A DNA stretch of 41,078 bases from Deltaproteobacteria bacterium (GCA_031270705.1 JAISWW010000118.1:1-41078); one strand, 5' to 3'; shown: positions 1 to 8,601, counted from the stretch's first letter. The notes: a model not told the origin generated them from the letters alone. Program-made: numbers and translations.

Positions 1-2
1 CG

Positions 3-323
3 GCTAAGATTCCCCCAAAAAACCTCGAGAGAGACGAGCTCGACGAGACTGAGGATGACGACTTAGAGTCTTCGCGACCAACTCTCCCCACTTTAAGACC
101 CCGGCTTAACGAGAAAGAATTGGCCGAGCATTTCAATAAAATACAAGCCCAACCAGCCTTTGTGGCTTTTAAAGAAGCCATTGGCGGGAGCTTACTGAAG
201 ATTGATCAACGGGCCAAACCCCTAAGCCCTATGCTTATTCCCGAGGCGGCTGAGGAACAAGAAGAAGACGAATTGGACGAATCCCAAGCCAAAGACGCCC
301 CGGCCGAGGAAGCTCCTGAATGA
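3..323 (+). CDS. Probable C-terminal end of DnaX (DNA polymerase III tau/gamma), 5' truncated by window
   Basis: The reading frame is open from the left edge and ends at a TGA at 321-323, so this is the 3' end of a longer gene; the TTG near 120 is internal. The visible part is an acidic linker rich in Asp and Glu, then a segment LAEHFNKIQAQPAFVAFKEA followed by IGGSLLKID, then another acidic tail. A short 'helix plus GG-x-hydrophobic' element of this kind often closes DnaX proteins, and dnaX commonly precedes ybaB, which is the next gene here. The identification is therefore by position plus a weak C-terminal resemblance. No catalytic domain is visible in the window, and the gap of almost 500 bp to ybaB is larger than in the usual tight dnaX-ybaB pair. 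Confidence 0.45.
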   Translation, partial: AKIPPKNLERDELDETEDDDLESSRPTLPTLRPRLNEKELAEHFNKIQAQPAFVAFKEAIGGSLLKIDQRAKPLSPMLIPEAAEEQEEDELDESQAKDAPAEEAPE

Positions 324-820
324 GGCTAACCTATTATCCGCCTAGCCTGGTTTTTAAACGTTCTTGATGAGCTCTTATCGACTGAGATCTGGCGCGTCAT
401 GATAAAAGTTAAATATACTTTTCTTTAAACATAAATTATTTTTTCTTTTACAAACTTATTGACCGTCTATTAATATTTAACATAATAACTTTATACTTTT
501 ATTTTAATATAAATTTTATTTATTTTAGTAATAGTAAATTATTTTATAGTCTATATTTAAACGTTTGATAAAGAAATTCGATTCCCACCTGATTCTTATG
601 GGTCCAAAACCTAAAACCCGAGGCCGCCAACCTTCCGCCCACTTGTTTTTTTTGGCGATTTGACGCACTATATTTGGAACGGAACCATTTGTGGGCCTGA
701 CTAGTCGCCGTGACCCTCTAGCGGTTCTTGGCGGTTCCTGAGGCTAGCCAAAACAAGATATTGACCATCCCAAGAAATTGGCCTTAATAAGCCATAATAA
801 CATCCGGAGAGAGCTCTCGT
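324..820. other. Intergenic stretch, AT-rich, no gene seen
   Basis: About 500 bp between the probable dnaX end and ybaB. The part from roughly 400 to 560 is almost entirely A and T; the part from 600 to 760 has gene-like GC content but no sustained reading frame, and may be eroded coding DNA. I see no tRNA-like cloverleaf and no strong terminator after the upstream gene. Confidence 0.6.
761..790 (+). promoter_or_regulatory. Weak candidate promoter for ybaB
   Basis: TTGACC at 761-766 is a good -35 match. An 18-bp spacer leads to TAATAA at 785-790, a poor -10. Transcription would start a few bases before the GGAGAG Shine-Dalgarno sequence at about 806-811, giving a very short leader. Position supports it; the -10 box is the weak point. 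Confidence 0.3.
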
Positions 821-1150
821 ATGCCCGATGATACCTTAAACGACGGAGCCTTAGATTTGATTCAAAAGGCCAAAATCATCCGCGAGAAGATTTTAAAGGC
901 CCAAGAAAACGCTCACCAAAAAACCGCCACCGCCACGGTGGGCGGGGGCATGGTGACGGTGACGGCTAATGGCTTAAATCGCCTGGTTTCCATCGCTATT
1001 GACCCTGAGGTCATTAACCCCAATGATCCGGACATGTTAGGCGATCTGATCTTAGCCGCGGTTAACGAGGCTTTGTCGCAGATTCAGACCTTAATTCTCA
1101 AAGAGACAACCAATCTCACTACTGGTTTGGATCTTTCGGGCCTTTTCTAG
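821..1150 (+). CDS. ybaB: YbaB/EbfC family nucleoid-associated protein
   Basis: A 109-residue protein, the usual length for the YbaB/EbfC family, which forms small dimers that bind DNA and influence nucleoid structure. Family hallmarks are the long N-terminal amphipathic helix (about residues 10-35), the central strand region with GGGMVTVTANGLNRLVSIAI (about 41-60), the DPEV and NPNDPDMLGDLILAAVNEAL stretch, and a short C-terminal helix ending in a Gly/Leu-rich tail. The ATG is preceded by a GGAGAG ribosome site. In many bacteria it lies between dnaX and recR; here the probable dnaX end is upstream, but recR is not downstream and a PHP-like gene follows after 43 bp, so the usual cluster is rearranged. 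Confidence 0.93.
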   Translation: MPDDTLNDGALDLIQKAKIIREKILKAQENAHQKTATATVGGGMVTVTANGLNRLVSIAIDPEVINPNDPDMLGDLILAAVNEALSQIQTLILKETTNLTTGLDLSGLF

Positions 1151-1193
1151 ACCCAGGCCTTTTGGGGCTCAAAATTAAAGGGGCGTTAAAAAA

Positions 1194-2342
1194 TTGACTG
1201 AAAATTTAGACGCGAGCCCCCAGTCATTTGACCCAGCCAAATGCCTGGACAAAGTTGTCTCCGCTGATGATTGGGCCGTCTTTAATCGCTTGACTTCCGT
1301 GGAATTGACCGCCAAAGAAATCGCCGTGGCCTCGCGCCCCAGTCGCCAGGATTTTGAGGAAAAACGCGTTCTGGCTGTCCATTGGCACCCAGAGTGGATT
1401 CCTTTGGATCTTATTCATCAAAGAACGCGGGCGGCCTTTCCAGCGGCGGATGACTTTTTGTTTATCCCCACCCAGCACAACCAGCTCATGACCGTGGGCG
1501 ACTGGACTGGGGTGGAAGCCGACGCCTACGCTCCGGAATATGGCTTAAAGATCCAGCTCTTAATCCATTTTCGGAGTCGTAAGCTTCCCAAGGCCACGGC
1601 TCTTGCTAGCATGATGGAGAGAACCTTTCGCTACAGGGCTCTTCAGTTACTGGATATTCTAGATAAAATCATTAACCCGGACGAGGCTATCAAAAACGAG
1701 ATCAAAAAACAGGGTTTTTCCTCAGATTCGGTTAATTTGGCGCAAAATCTAGCCAAACGCCTTTGGGATATTATTGAAAAAGCCGATTTAGGCTCTTCGG
1801 AGCGAGCCGAGACCCTTAAAAACCGCTTATTGCCGGATTTTATGGCCATCCGCGGCCAAGAATATCCCCCCGCCCTTTTGGATCGAGCCATGGCCTTAAG
1901 CCGGCTCGTCAAAACCCAGGTCAAAAGGCGTTTGGCCCCTAGCCGCTTCCACGCCGTTCGCGATGTCATTGAGGAAGCTAGAGGCCTAGGAGCTGGGATA
2001 GTCATACCCCATCCGCCGCAGTTTTGGCCGGCTATTTTGGATAATTTGGACGTGGATGGTTGGGAAGTTTGGAACCCCTCGACCCCTAACCACACCATAT
2101 TTTTAATTGAGACCATGGCCGCCAAAAAGAAGGGCAAGAGGTCTCTTCTAGCTTTCATGGGCGACGATACCCATATGTCGTCCAAAATTCGGCCAGATCA
2201 AAAGTCTGAGGAAAAAAACAACTTAGACCGGGAGATTGGCTTCCAACCGCCCTGGCGGGATCTCCAGGTGATTAAGACTTTAAAAAAAGTCGGCCAAAGC
2301 CGGGACAGAACTATGGACGAGTACCGCGCCCGCTTGACCTAA
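1194..2342 (+). CDS. PHP-superfamily-like (putative metal-dependent phosphoesterase) protein
   Basis: A 382-residue protein with a TTG start; no better ATG lies near the expected N-terminus. An HWHPEW motif at about residues 63-68 resembles the first metal-binding H-x-H of PHP domains. A later segment, GAGIVIPHPPQFWPAI then DVDGWEVWNPS, resembles the 'alternative H-P ... glycine-rich ... E' strand of PHP hydrolases, and LLAFMGDDTHM near residue 325 resembles the 'GSDAH' strand. The intervening region (about 130-250) is mainly helical and unlike standard PHP enzymes, so this is probably a divergent family whose substrate I cannot name. The gene begins an apparent operon with the amphi-Trp-like and PhoU-APH genes that follow within 60 bp. 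Family assignment rests on motif reading only; a non-catalytic or regulatory role is possible. Confidence 0.55.
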   Translation: MTENLDASPQSFDPAKCLDKVVSADDWAVFNRLTSVELTAKEIAVASRPSRQDFEEKRVLAVHWHPEWIPLDLIHQRTRAAFPAADDFLFIPTQHNQLMTVGDWTGVEADAYAPEYGLKIQLLIHFRSRKLPKATALASMMERTFRYRALQLLDILDKIINPDEAIKNEIKKQGFSSDSVNLAQNLAKRLWDIIEKADLGSSERAETLKNRLLPDFMAIRGQEYPPALLDRAMALSRLVKTQVKRRLAPSRFHAVRDVIEEARGLGAGIVIPHPPQFWPAILDNLDVDGWEVWNPSTPNHTIFLIETMAAKKKGKRSLLAFMGDDTHMSSKIRPDQKSEEKNNLDREIGFQPPWRDLQVIKTLKKVGQSRDRTMDEYRARLT

Positions 2343-2401
2343 ACTGACTAAAACAAGGCGTGGGAAGACACCTTATAATTCAGTCCAGCCCGGGGCCTTT
2401 A

Positions 2402-2737
2402 ATGAGAAAAAGCCGTTTTCAATTTAACCTAGTGACCGATCCCCTTGACGTGTCTCGGTATTTGGAGTCCTTAATCCAGGGCTTTCGCGATCGGGAAATA
2501 CTTTTTTCCGACCAAAATCACCAGCTTGTTTTAAGGCCAGCCGAGATCCTGGAATTGTCTCTGGAAACCTCTCGTCGCAAGGGCCGCGTTAATTTTTCCA
2601 TGTCTTTTAGCTGGGCCGAGTCCGTGGCCCATAAACAGCAGACCTTGGACTTCGATACGCCCCCAACTTCTCCCGCCGCCCAACCAGAGCCTAGCCCCGA
2701 GGAATCAGAAAGCGACCCTCAAGATGCCCCAGTTTGA
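2402..2737 (+). CDS. Small amphi-Trp-like domain protein
   Basis: About 111 residues from the ATG at 2402, preceded by a GGGG stretch; a GTG at 2360 would add 14 residues with no sign of conservation. The order of elements, MRKSRFQFNL, a helix SRYLESLIQGF, a strand HQLVLRPAEILELSLETSRR and a final strand ending SMSFSWAES, matches the amphi-Trp fold: a basic start, a helix, then amphipathic strands of which the last ends in Trp. The rest is a Pro/Glu/Ser-rich disordered tail. Amphi-Trp proteins are known from the poorly understood GAK (ATP-grasp and kinase) systems, in which they have no proven activity. The gene overlaps the next one by 14 bp and is probably translationally coupled to it. Confidence 0.55.
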   Translation: MRKSRFQFNLVTDPLDVSRYLESLIQGFRDREILFSDQNHQLVLRPAEILELSLETSRRKGRVNFSMSFSWAESVAHKQQTLDFDTPPTSPAAQPEPSPEESESDPQDAPV

Positions 2738-4445
2738 GGATATCAAAGACGGAATCAAGCTTCTAACCGGCGAAGTTCTCCAAGCGGCCAGAGAAGCCCA
2801 AGACATCCTCCATAAAAAAGACCCTTACAAAAGCCGGGGCCTTTATAACCGGGTCGCTTACATCACCACCCAGGTGGCTCTGCTCCAAAAAGAAACCTTA
2901 GATCAAGTCTTTTCCAAGACTGGGCCAACCAAGGACAGCCTTTTTTTGCAAGCCATGTCCTCCATCGCCTCTCGCTTGGATCGCGTGGCCGATCTCCTTT
3001 TGAACCTCGATGGCCAGGCTCGATACCTCTCGGATGTGGGCTTTTTAAATAGTTACGAGTTGGATGATTTTTTCTTGGAGATTTTCCATGGCTTAGGCCT
3101 AATCCACCCCGCCATTCAGCGCCGCGACGTCAGCTTGGCCGTAAAACTCGGCCAAGTGGAAGAAAGGCTCGACGCCCTCTACGCTGATCGTTTCGCCCGG
3201 CTCATAAAAGAATTCGCTTCCCCGACCAACCCCGAAAATCTGGTCACGACCCTTATGATCATCCATTATCTGGAGCGCACAGGCGATATGCTTTTGGAGA
3301 TCGGGGAAAAGATCATCTATTTCATTATGGGGGAAAACATTAAGCTTGAGCAGTTTAAAGCCTTGGGCGCGGGCCTAAAAGCCACTGGCCAAAACCTTGA
3401 GCCCGGACGCTTGGATTTTCGCTCCATCTGGGGTGGGCGCTCGGGTTGTCGGATTGGGGTCGTGGGCTCGCAGGAAGGCGAACAACCGGTTCTTTTTAAA
3501 CATGGCCCAGCTTTTAAGCTGACCATGGAAAGAGAAAACCTGGAGCGCTGGGCTCTCTTAAGACCCGGCTTAACGCCGGAGGTCAAAGCCTTTGTGCCTC
3601 GTCGAGGCGGCCAAGAGGCGGCTTTGATTTTGGAATTTATCCCTAGCCGCACTCTGCAGGCTTTCTTTCTGGAAAATACTCATCTGGACGCTTTAAAAGG
3701 CTTAAAAATCGCCATGGAGACCATGATAAGCCTATGGCGCTCCACGAAAGAGGACAAACCCGCCAAAGCCGAGTTTAGTCGCCAAGCCGAAAGCCGTTTG
3801 TCGGAAGCCACGACCCTCTACCCCAACTTAATGAGTCAATTTGGCTACCTGGGCCAATTAAAGATCCCACCTTTGGAAAAGCTTTTGAGCCAGGCTAAAG
3901 CTTTTGAAGCGACTCTCGAGGCTCCCTTTACCGCTCGCGTCCATGGGGACTTTAACCTTTCCAACCTTCTCTATAACCCCACTACTGGCCGCTTGCGTCT
4001 TATTGACATGTACCGGAGCCGGGAATCGGATTATATCCAAGACATCTCCGTTATGCTGGTCTCCATCATTCGGTTACCGGTCTTTGGCTTTGCCAAACGT
4101 TGGCAACTGACCCAAGCCGCTTTGGAGGCCGCTCGCTTAGCCGATCAATTCGCCCAAGAAATGAACGACGCCACCTATGAGGCCCGCTTGGCTTTTGGCC
4201 TGGCTCGCTCTTTTGTGACTAGCGCTCGCTTTATCATGAAAGAAAAATTGGCTTCTTTATTTGTGGCCCGGGCTCGCTATCTCTGGGAAAAACTCATTGA
4301 TCATGGCCAAAAAAGCCTTGACTGGGCTGACTTTAGGTTTAGCCGAGAAATCTTGGACGTCCCAACCGATGAGGGATCGACCGCGAAGATCAATCCCGAG
4401 CGTCGCGATAATAGGGTCAATGAGTCCTCTAACGAGAGAGCCTAA
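2724..4445 (+). CDS. PhoU-like domain fused to an APH-type phosphotransferase/kinase domain
   Basis: A 573-residue two-domain protein. Residues 1 to about 210 are all-helical and look like a PhoU-type helical bundle (for example the MSSIASRLDRVADLLLNL helix and IIHYLERTGDMLLEIGEKI). Residues from about 235 on form an aminoglycoside phosphotransferase-like kinase fold: an N-lobe with VGSQEGEQPVLFKHGPAF, a catalytic loop HGDFNLSN at 407-414 with Asp409, and the metal-binding IDM at 427-429 with Asp428. Active-site residues therefore look intact. PhoU domains usually sense or gate phosphate transport, and APH folds phosphorylate small molecules or proteins; the substrate here is unknown. It is the last gene of a three-gene cluster and is followed by a strong terminator. 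The last 35 residues are polar and likely disordered. Confidence 0.7.
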   Translation: MPQFEDIKDGIKLLTGEVLQAAREAQDILHKKDPYKSRGLYNRVAYITTQVALLQKETLDQVFSKTGPTKDSLFLQAMSSIASRLDRVADLLLNLDGQARYLSDVGFLNSYELDDFFLEIFHGLGLIHPAIQRRDVSLAVKLGQVEERLDALYADRFARLIKEFASPTNPENLVTTLMIIHYLERTGDMLLEIGEKIIYFIMGENIKLEQFKALGAGLKATGQNLEPGRLDFRSIWGGRSGCRIGVVGSQEGEQPVLFKHGPAFKLTMERENLERWALLRPGLTPEVKAFVPRRGGQEAALILEFIPSRTLQAFFLENTHLDALKGLKIAMETMISLWRSTKEDKPAKAEFSRQAESRLSEATTLYPNLMSQFGYLGQLKIPPLEKLLSQAKAFEATLEAPFTARVHGDFNLSNLLYNPTTGRLRLIDMYRSRESDYIQDISVMLVSIIRLPVFGFAKRWQLTQAALEAARLADQFAQEMNDATYEARLAFGLARSFVTSARFIMKEKLASLFVARARYLWEKLIDHGQKSLDWADFRFSREILDVPTDEGSTAKINPERRDNRVNESSNERA

Positions 4446-4453
4446 AAAACAAT

Positions 4454-4491
4454 AAACCCCCAAAGAGCGGCATTCCGTCCTTTGGGGGTTT
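4454..4491. terminator. Bidirectional terminator between the PhoU-APH gene and ackA
   Basis: A perfect 12-bp stem, AAACCCCCAAAG at 4454-4465 and CTTTGGGGGTTT at 4480-4491, with a 14-base loop. A and T flanks on both sides suit termination of both converging transcripts; the plus-strand stop codon is only 10 bp away. Confidence 0.85.
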
Positions 4492-4531
4492 AAGTGAGGG
4501 GTAAAGCGGGGTTTAGGTTTAAGCTAGCCGC

Positions 4532-5734
4532 TTAGCCGACCAGTTTGGCCGTGGCCTCAGCGATGGCCAGCTCCTCATTGGTGGGAATGACATGGATCTT
4601 AATGGGGCTATCGTCGGTGGAGATAACCCGCGGCTCGGGGGAGCGAACGGAATTTTTGCTCGCGTCGAGCTTTAAGCCAATGCCCTCCAAACCAGCGACG
4701 ATGGCCGCCCGCATGGTGCTGGAGTTTTCGCCAGCCCCAGCGGTGAAGACTAAAATGTCCAACCCGCCCAGAACGGCCATGTAAGCCCCAATATATTTCT
4801 TCACGCGATAAGCGTAAACTTTTAAAGCCTGAGCGCAAAGCTTATTGCCTTTATCGGCCTCAGCCTCCACGTCCCGCAGATCCGAAGAGCCAATATTAGC
4901 TAGGCCCAAAATGCCGCTCTTCTTGTTCAGAAGGCTATCGGCTTCATCCGGGGTCAAGTTTTCCCACTTCATAATCTGGAAAATGGCCGAAGGATCCACG
5001 TCGCCGGAGCGAGTGCCCATGATGACGCCTTCCAAAGGCGTCACGCCCATGGAGGTGTCTTGGCACTGGCCATTTTTCACGGCGGCCAAAGAAGCCCCAT
5101 TGCCTAAGTGAGCGGTGATGATCTTGAGCTTATCCAAAGGCCGACCATCCAAAGCCGCCGCCGCCTTGGCCACATAAGCGTGGCTGGTGCCGTGGAAGCC
5201 GTAACGGCGGATGTGATTGTTTTCATAATACTTATAAGGGAGACCGTAAAGATAAGCCTCAGGCGGCATAGTGGCGTGGAAAGCGGTGTCAAAAACGCCC
5301 ACATTGGGCACGCCAGGCAAAACGGCCTCACAAGCCTCAATGCCCATTAAGTTATGGGGATTGTGGAGAGGAGCCAGAACCGCGCACTCCCGAACAATGT
5401 TTTTCGCCTCGGCGTTTAAGAGGATAGGCTCTTGGATCTTTTCCATGCCCTGGACGATCCGGTGACCGATGGCCTTAATGTCGGACAGGCTTTTTAAAAC
5501 CCCGACCTTGGAGTCCAAAAGGCGCTCGGATATAATTTTGACGGCGTCCTGGGGATTTTTCACCGGAACTTCGCCCTTGACCTCTTCGCCACGGTGGTTG
5601 GCGTACTTCATCGTGGTGCCTTCGATGCCAATGCGCTCGATGAGGCCCGAGGCCAAAACCTTTTTCTGGTTGGCCATGTCAAAAATGGTGAACTTAACGG
5701 AAGAGCTACCGGCGTTGATAACTAAGATAACCAT
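4532..5734 (-). CDS. ackA: Acetate kinase
   Basis: A 400-residue protein of standard length that interconverts acetyl phosphate plus ADP and acetate plus ATP in the cytoplasm, the energy-yielding last step of acetogenic and many fermentative pathways. It has the full set of ASKHA signatures: INAGSSSVKF at residues 6-15, FDTAFHATMP, YGFHGTSH, the adenosine loop AHLGNGASLAAV, TRSGDVDPSAIF, and the C-terminal TNEELAIA. The start ATG has a GAGGTAGGT ribosome site. The usual partner pta is not adjacent, so the gene is transcribed alone, facing the upstream operon across a shared terminator. A promoter candidate lies about 110 bp upstream. Confidence 0.97.
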   Translation of the reverse strand: MVILVINAGSSSVKFTIFDMANQKKVLASGLIERIGIEGTTMKYANHRGEEVKGEVPVKNPQDAVKIISERLLDSKVGVLKSLSDIKAIGHRIVQGMEKIQEPILLNAEAKNIVRECAVLAPLHNPHNLMGIEACEAVLPGVPNVGVFDTAFHATMPPEAYLYGLPYKYYENNHIRRYGFHGTSHAYVAKAAAALDGRPLDKLKIITAHLGNGASLAAVKNGQCQDTSMGVTPLEGVIMGTRSGDVDPSAIFQIMKWENLTPDEADSLLNKKSGILGLANIGSSDLRDVEAEADKGNKLCAQALKVYAYRVKKYIGAYMAVLGGLDILVFTAGAGENSSTMRAAIVAGLEGIGLKLDASKNSVRSPEPRVISTDDSPIKIHVIPTNEELAIAEATAKLVG

Positions 5735-5839
5735 ACCTACCTCGCTTGGAGAATTTTAAAACCGGACGCGAACAAAAATAAAAGGCCAATAACTGGGCCA
5801 ATGAGCCCTTGACCGAGAGTAAAGTCACAGGATCTGGAA

Positions 5840-5868
5840 ATATTAGCCTCTTTCCCCGGCCCGGTCAA
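5840..5868 (-). promoter_or_regulatory. Candidate sigma70-type promoter for ackA
   Basis: On the minus strand TTGACC (5863-5868) is followed, after exactly 17 bp, by TAATAT (5840-5845). The predicted start near 5833 gives a leader of about 100 bases. Five and four matches of six, respectively. Confidence 0.5.
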
Positions 5869-6407
5869 GATTTTTTTCCGCCCTAACGGGCCACCTGGCC
5901 GAGGATTTCGTAAGCGCGCCCAAAAACGGTTTCTGGCCAAAGGCGATTATGAGGATCAGAGCATCTTTTATCTTAAAAACGGAAAAATATACGTTCTAAT
6001 ATGTCCAAAAAATTAATTACTAATTTTTTCCAGCTTAAAATTTAAGAAACTTTATTTTTTAAAATTTTTATAACTAATATCTTATTATTATATTTGACTA
6101 GTTTTTAAAATTTAAGTTTTTAGGCTTTTATAATAAATTTAGGCTCAGTTAGCTTATCTGTTCTATTTTTCGCGATGGCCCATAAGACCCGAAAATTACG
6201 CCGCCATTACGACAACTTGACCCGATAATATTAATTGTTTTATGCTATAATTTTGTTCCTTTGACGAATATTTTTTATTATCCTGACCAGTCTTTAAACG
6301 TTTAGGCGCTTGACACTTAGCGATAACGATTGGCTTTTCGATTCCCTTCATTCCCGCGAGGAACCGGTCGTTTTTTATGACCCCGGTCGACTTATTCATG
6401 AGGCCAC
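5869..6407. other. Intergenic stretch, AT-rich, no gene seen
   Basis: Between the ackA promoter and tag. From about 5980 to 6300 it is dominated by A and T runs. The short frames present have no domain resemblance or ribosome sites. No strong terminator or RNA fold was found. Confidence 0.6.
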
Positions 6408-6989
6408 ATGTCCGAGATTATCCGTTGCCCTTGGGCCGAATCCGACCCTTTGAGCCAAAAATACCATGACGTCCAGTGGGGCGTCCCTTGTCACGACGAT
6501 CGGGAGCTTTTTAAAATGCTGATTTTGGAAGGCAAGCAAGCGGGCCTAGCCTGGATCACCATTTTACGGAAAATTGACACCCTAACCAAAGCTTTCAACA
6601 ATTTTAATCCCGAAAGGATCGCTAAATACAACCAGAAAAAAATTGACAGCCTTCTCTTAGATCCTGGCGTTATCCGCAATCGCCTCAAAGTGATGGCCGT
6701 GGTGGCCAACGCTAGAGCCTACCTGGAACTCCGGGCCAAAGACTCCTCGTTGGACAATTTTTTTTGGGCTTACGTTGACGGGGAGCCCATTGTCAACAAT
6801 TGGCAATCCATGAACGAAATGCCAGTCAACTCGCCCCTTTCGGATAAAATTAGCCGGGATCTGAAAAAACTGGGCTTTAAGTTCGTTGGCTCCACCATCG
6901 TCTACTCTTTCCTCCAAGCCGTGGGGGTGATCAACGACCACCTGGTCTCTTGCCATTTCAAAAATGGCCGGCCCCGCTCAAGCAAATAA
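6408..6989 (+). CDS. tag: DNA-3-methyladenine glycosylase I
   Basis: A 193-residue enzyme that removes 3-methyladenine from alkylated DNA, starting base excision repair. It begins RCPWAESDPLSQKYHD, with the zinc ligands Cys7 and His20, and ends with INDHLVSCHF, supplying the final His-x3-Cys pair of the family's zinc snap. The catalytic-pocket segment LILEGKQAGLAWITIL (conserved Glu near residue 41) and the helix-hairpin-helix-like FVGSTIVYSFLQAVGVINDH are present. Length fits Tag (about 187 residues in E. coli). It stands alone between two long intergenic regions and is closed by a terminator 57 bp downstream. Confidence 0.95.
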   Translation: MSEIIRCPWAESDPLSQKYHDVQWGVPCHDDRELFKMLILEGKQAGLAWITILRKIDTLTKAFNNFNPERIAKYNQKKIDSLLLDPGVIRNRLKVMAVVANARAYLELRAKDSSLDNFFWAYVDGEPIVNNWQSMNEMPVNSPLSDKISRDLKKLGFKFVGSTIVYSFLQAVGVINDHLVSCHFKNGRPRSSK

Positions 6990-7046
6990 GGCCAAATAAA
7001 ACCTTGATAATCCGGGGTTTTCGGATAGCTCTAGGCGCTAAGAATT

Positions 7047-7080
7047 AAAAAATCGGGCCATAAGACCCGATTTTTTGTTT
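7047..7080. terminator. Terminator after tag, likely also used by cstA
   Basis: Stem AAAAAATCGGG (7047-7057) with CCCGATTTTTT (7066-7076), 8-base loop and a T run on the plus strand. The reverse complement also ends in a T run, so it can serve the converging cstA transcript. Confidence 0.85.
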
Positions 7081-7087
7081 AGCGGTT

Positions 7088-7115
7088 GATTTTTGGGGCT
7101 TTAGCCCCAAAAATC
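7088..7115 (-). terminator. Hairpin at the cstA stop codon
   Basis: A 12-bp perfect stem, GATTTTTGGGGC (7088-7099) and GCCCCAAAAATC (7104-7115), with a TTTA loop; it overlaps the cstA stop codon. It lacks a long T run after the stem on the minus strand, so it may stabilise the mRNA 3' end or assist the neighbouring terminator. Confidence 0.55.
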
Positions 7116-8601
7116 ACTCAGTCGGTGATTTGGCGAGAGGCGCGAAGTCCAGCTCCAATTTTATTTTTTGCCGAAAATCGCTTAAACGAGTCAAAAAGAT
7201 AATTAAGCACAAAGCCGCGAAGACGAGACCAATGGTGACCGAGATATTGTGCTTCAGAGCGAAGCCCTCAGGGGCCACGCAAATATAGGCGCTAACCGTG
7301 GCGGTCATAAAGGTGGCCGGCAAGGTCAAGAACCAATGCGCGCTACCCCTTCTAACCACATACGCGGCTCCAGCCCAGAGCATGACTGTGGCCAGAGTTT
7401 GATTGGACCAGCTGAAATAGCGCCAAATAACGCTAAAATCCACGGTACAAAGATAGACGCCAATGAGAAACAGGGGAATAGCGATGAACAAGCGATTTTT
7501 AACTTTATTCTGAGTCAGGCCCACCATGTCGCTCACTATAAGCCTGGCCGCCCGAAAAGCCGTGTCGCCCGAGGTAATGGGGAGGATGACCACGCCTAAG
7601 ATGGCCAGAATCCCGCCAAATTTGCCCAACAAAGCTAAAGAGACTTCGTTGACCACCGCGGCGGGACTGCCCCCAGCCGCTAAGGCTTGTTTTAAAGCTT
7701 GCGGGCTTTCATAAAAAGTCATGCCAGCCGTGGCCCAGACTAGGGCGATAATCCCCTCGGCGATCATGGCTCCGTAAAATATCAGCCGACCATTTTTTTC
7801 ATTGACCAAACACCTGGCCATCATCGGCGACTGCGTGGCGTGGAAACCCGACAAAGCCCCGCAAGCGATGGTAATGAACATCAAAGGCCACATCGGCAAG
7901 CCATCGGGGTGGACGTTGGCCAAAACGCTTCGACCTTCCTGAATGGCCCAATTATAGAAGTTATAGCCCTTAAAAATTAGGCCGCAAGAGATGCTAACGG
8001 CCATAATCAGCAAAACCGCCGCGAAAATCGGGTAAAATTTAGCGATAATAACGTCAATAGGCAGAATAGTGGCGAAAAAATAGTAAAGAAAAATCAGGAC
8101 CAGCCAGAAAGTCACATTGGCCCAAGCGGGCGTTAAGTTCGCTAACATGCTGGCGGGAGCGGAGACGAAAACCACGCCCACCAAGACTAAAAGCAATAAA
8201 GAGAAAAATCTCATAAAGTATTTAAGATACTTGCCTAAAGTCTGGCCAACCACCTCGGGCACGGAAGTTCCATTATAACGCAGGCTAATCATGCCAGAAA
8301 AATAATCGTGCACCCCGCCAGCCAAAATAGAGCCAAAAACGATCCATAAGAGAGCCGAGGGCCCATAAAGAGCGCCCATAATGGGCCCAAAAACCGGTCC
8401 GACTCCGGCGATGTTCAACAACTGGATCATGAAGATTTTCCAGGTTGGCAAGGGCACGTAATCAACGCCATCGGTTAAAGCGCTAGCTGGGGTTACGCGG
8501 TTGGGATTGGGGATAAATAGTTTTTCGGCGATCTTCCCGTAAACCACATACCCGAGTATTAAAACGACTACTGAAAGAAAAAAATAGCCGACAGTTGGCA
8601 T
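7114..8601 (-). CDS. cstA: CstA family carbon starvation / peptide-pyruvate transporter
   Basis: A 495-residue integral membrane protein. CstA-family permeases import peptides or pyruvate during carbon limitation. Recognisable parts are the N-terminal membrane segment with YGKIAEKLF, the loop TDGVDYVPLPTWKIFMIQLL, the family signature NIAGVGPVFGPIMGALYGP, ILAGGVHDYFSGMISLRYNG, and GALSGFHATQSPMMARCL. About a dozen further hydrophobic segments follow. It belongs to the shorter CstA type (about 480-560 residues) rather than the 700-residue E. coli CstA. The ATG is preceded by AAAGGGG. It is monocistronic, with an inverted repeat about 70-105 bp upstream that could bind a regulator. Nearby acetate kinase suggests a role in carbon scavenging, but that link is inferred. 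Confidence 0.92.
   Translation of the reverse strand: MPTVGYFFLSVVVLILGYVVYGKIAEKLFIPNPNRVTPASALTDGVDYVPLPTWKIFMIQLLNIAGVGPVFGPIMGALYGPSALLWIVFGSILAGGVHDYFSGMISLRYNGTSVPEVVGQTLGKYLKYFMRFFSLLLLVLVGVVFVSAPASMLANLTPAWANVTFWLVLIFLYYFFATILPIDVIIAKFYPIFAAVLLIMAVSISCGLIFKGYNFYNWAIQEGRSVLANVHPDGLPMWPLMFITIACGALSGFHATQSPMMARCLVNEKNGRLIFYGAMIAEGIIALVWATAGMTFYESPQALKQALAAGGSPAAVVNEVSLALLGKFGGILAILGVVILPITSGDTAFRAARLIVSDMVGLTQNKVKNRLFIAIPLFLIGVYLCTVDFSVIWRYFSWSNQTLATVMLWAGAAYVVRRGSAHWFLTLPATFMTATVSAYICVAPEGFALKHNISVTIGLVFAALCLIIFLTRLSDFRQKIKLELDFAPLAKSPTE

Noticed and set aside
560-620. TTCGATTCCC segment resembling a tRNA T-loop
   Set aside because: No matching acceptor, D or anticodon stems could be drawn around it.
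1643-2185. 180-codon minus-strand frame inside the PHP-like gene
   Set aside because: Shadow of the plus-strand gene; composition and lack of a ribosome site argue against it.
6309-6340. TTGACA before tag as a promoter
   Set aside because: No -10-like hexamer at 16-18 bp spacing.
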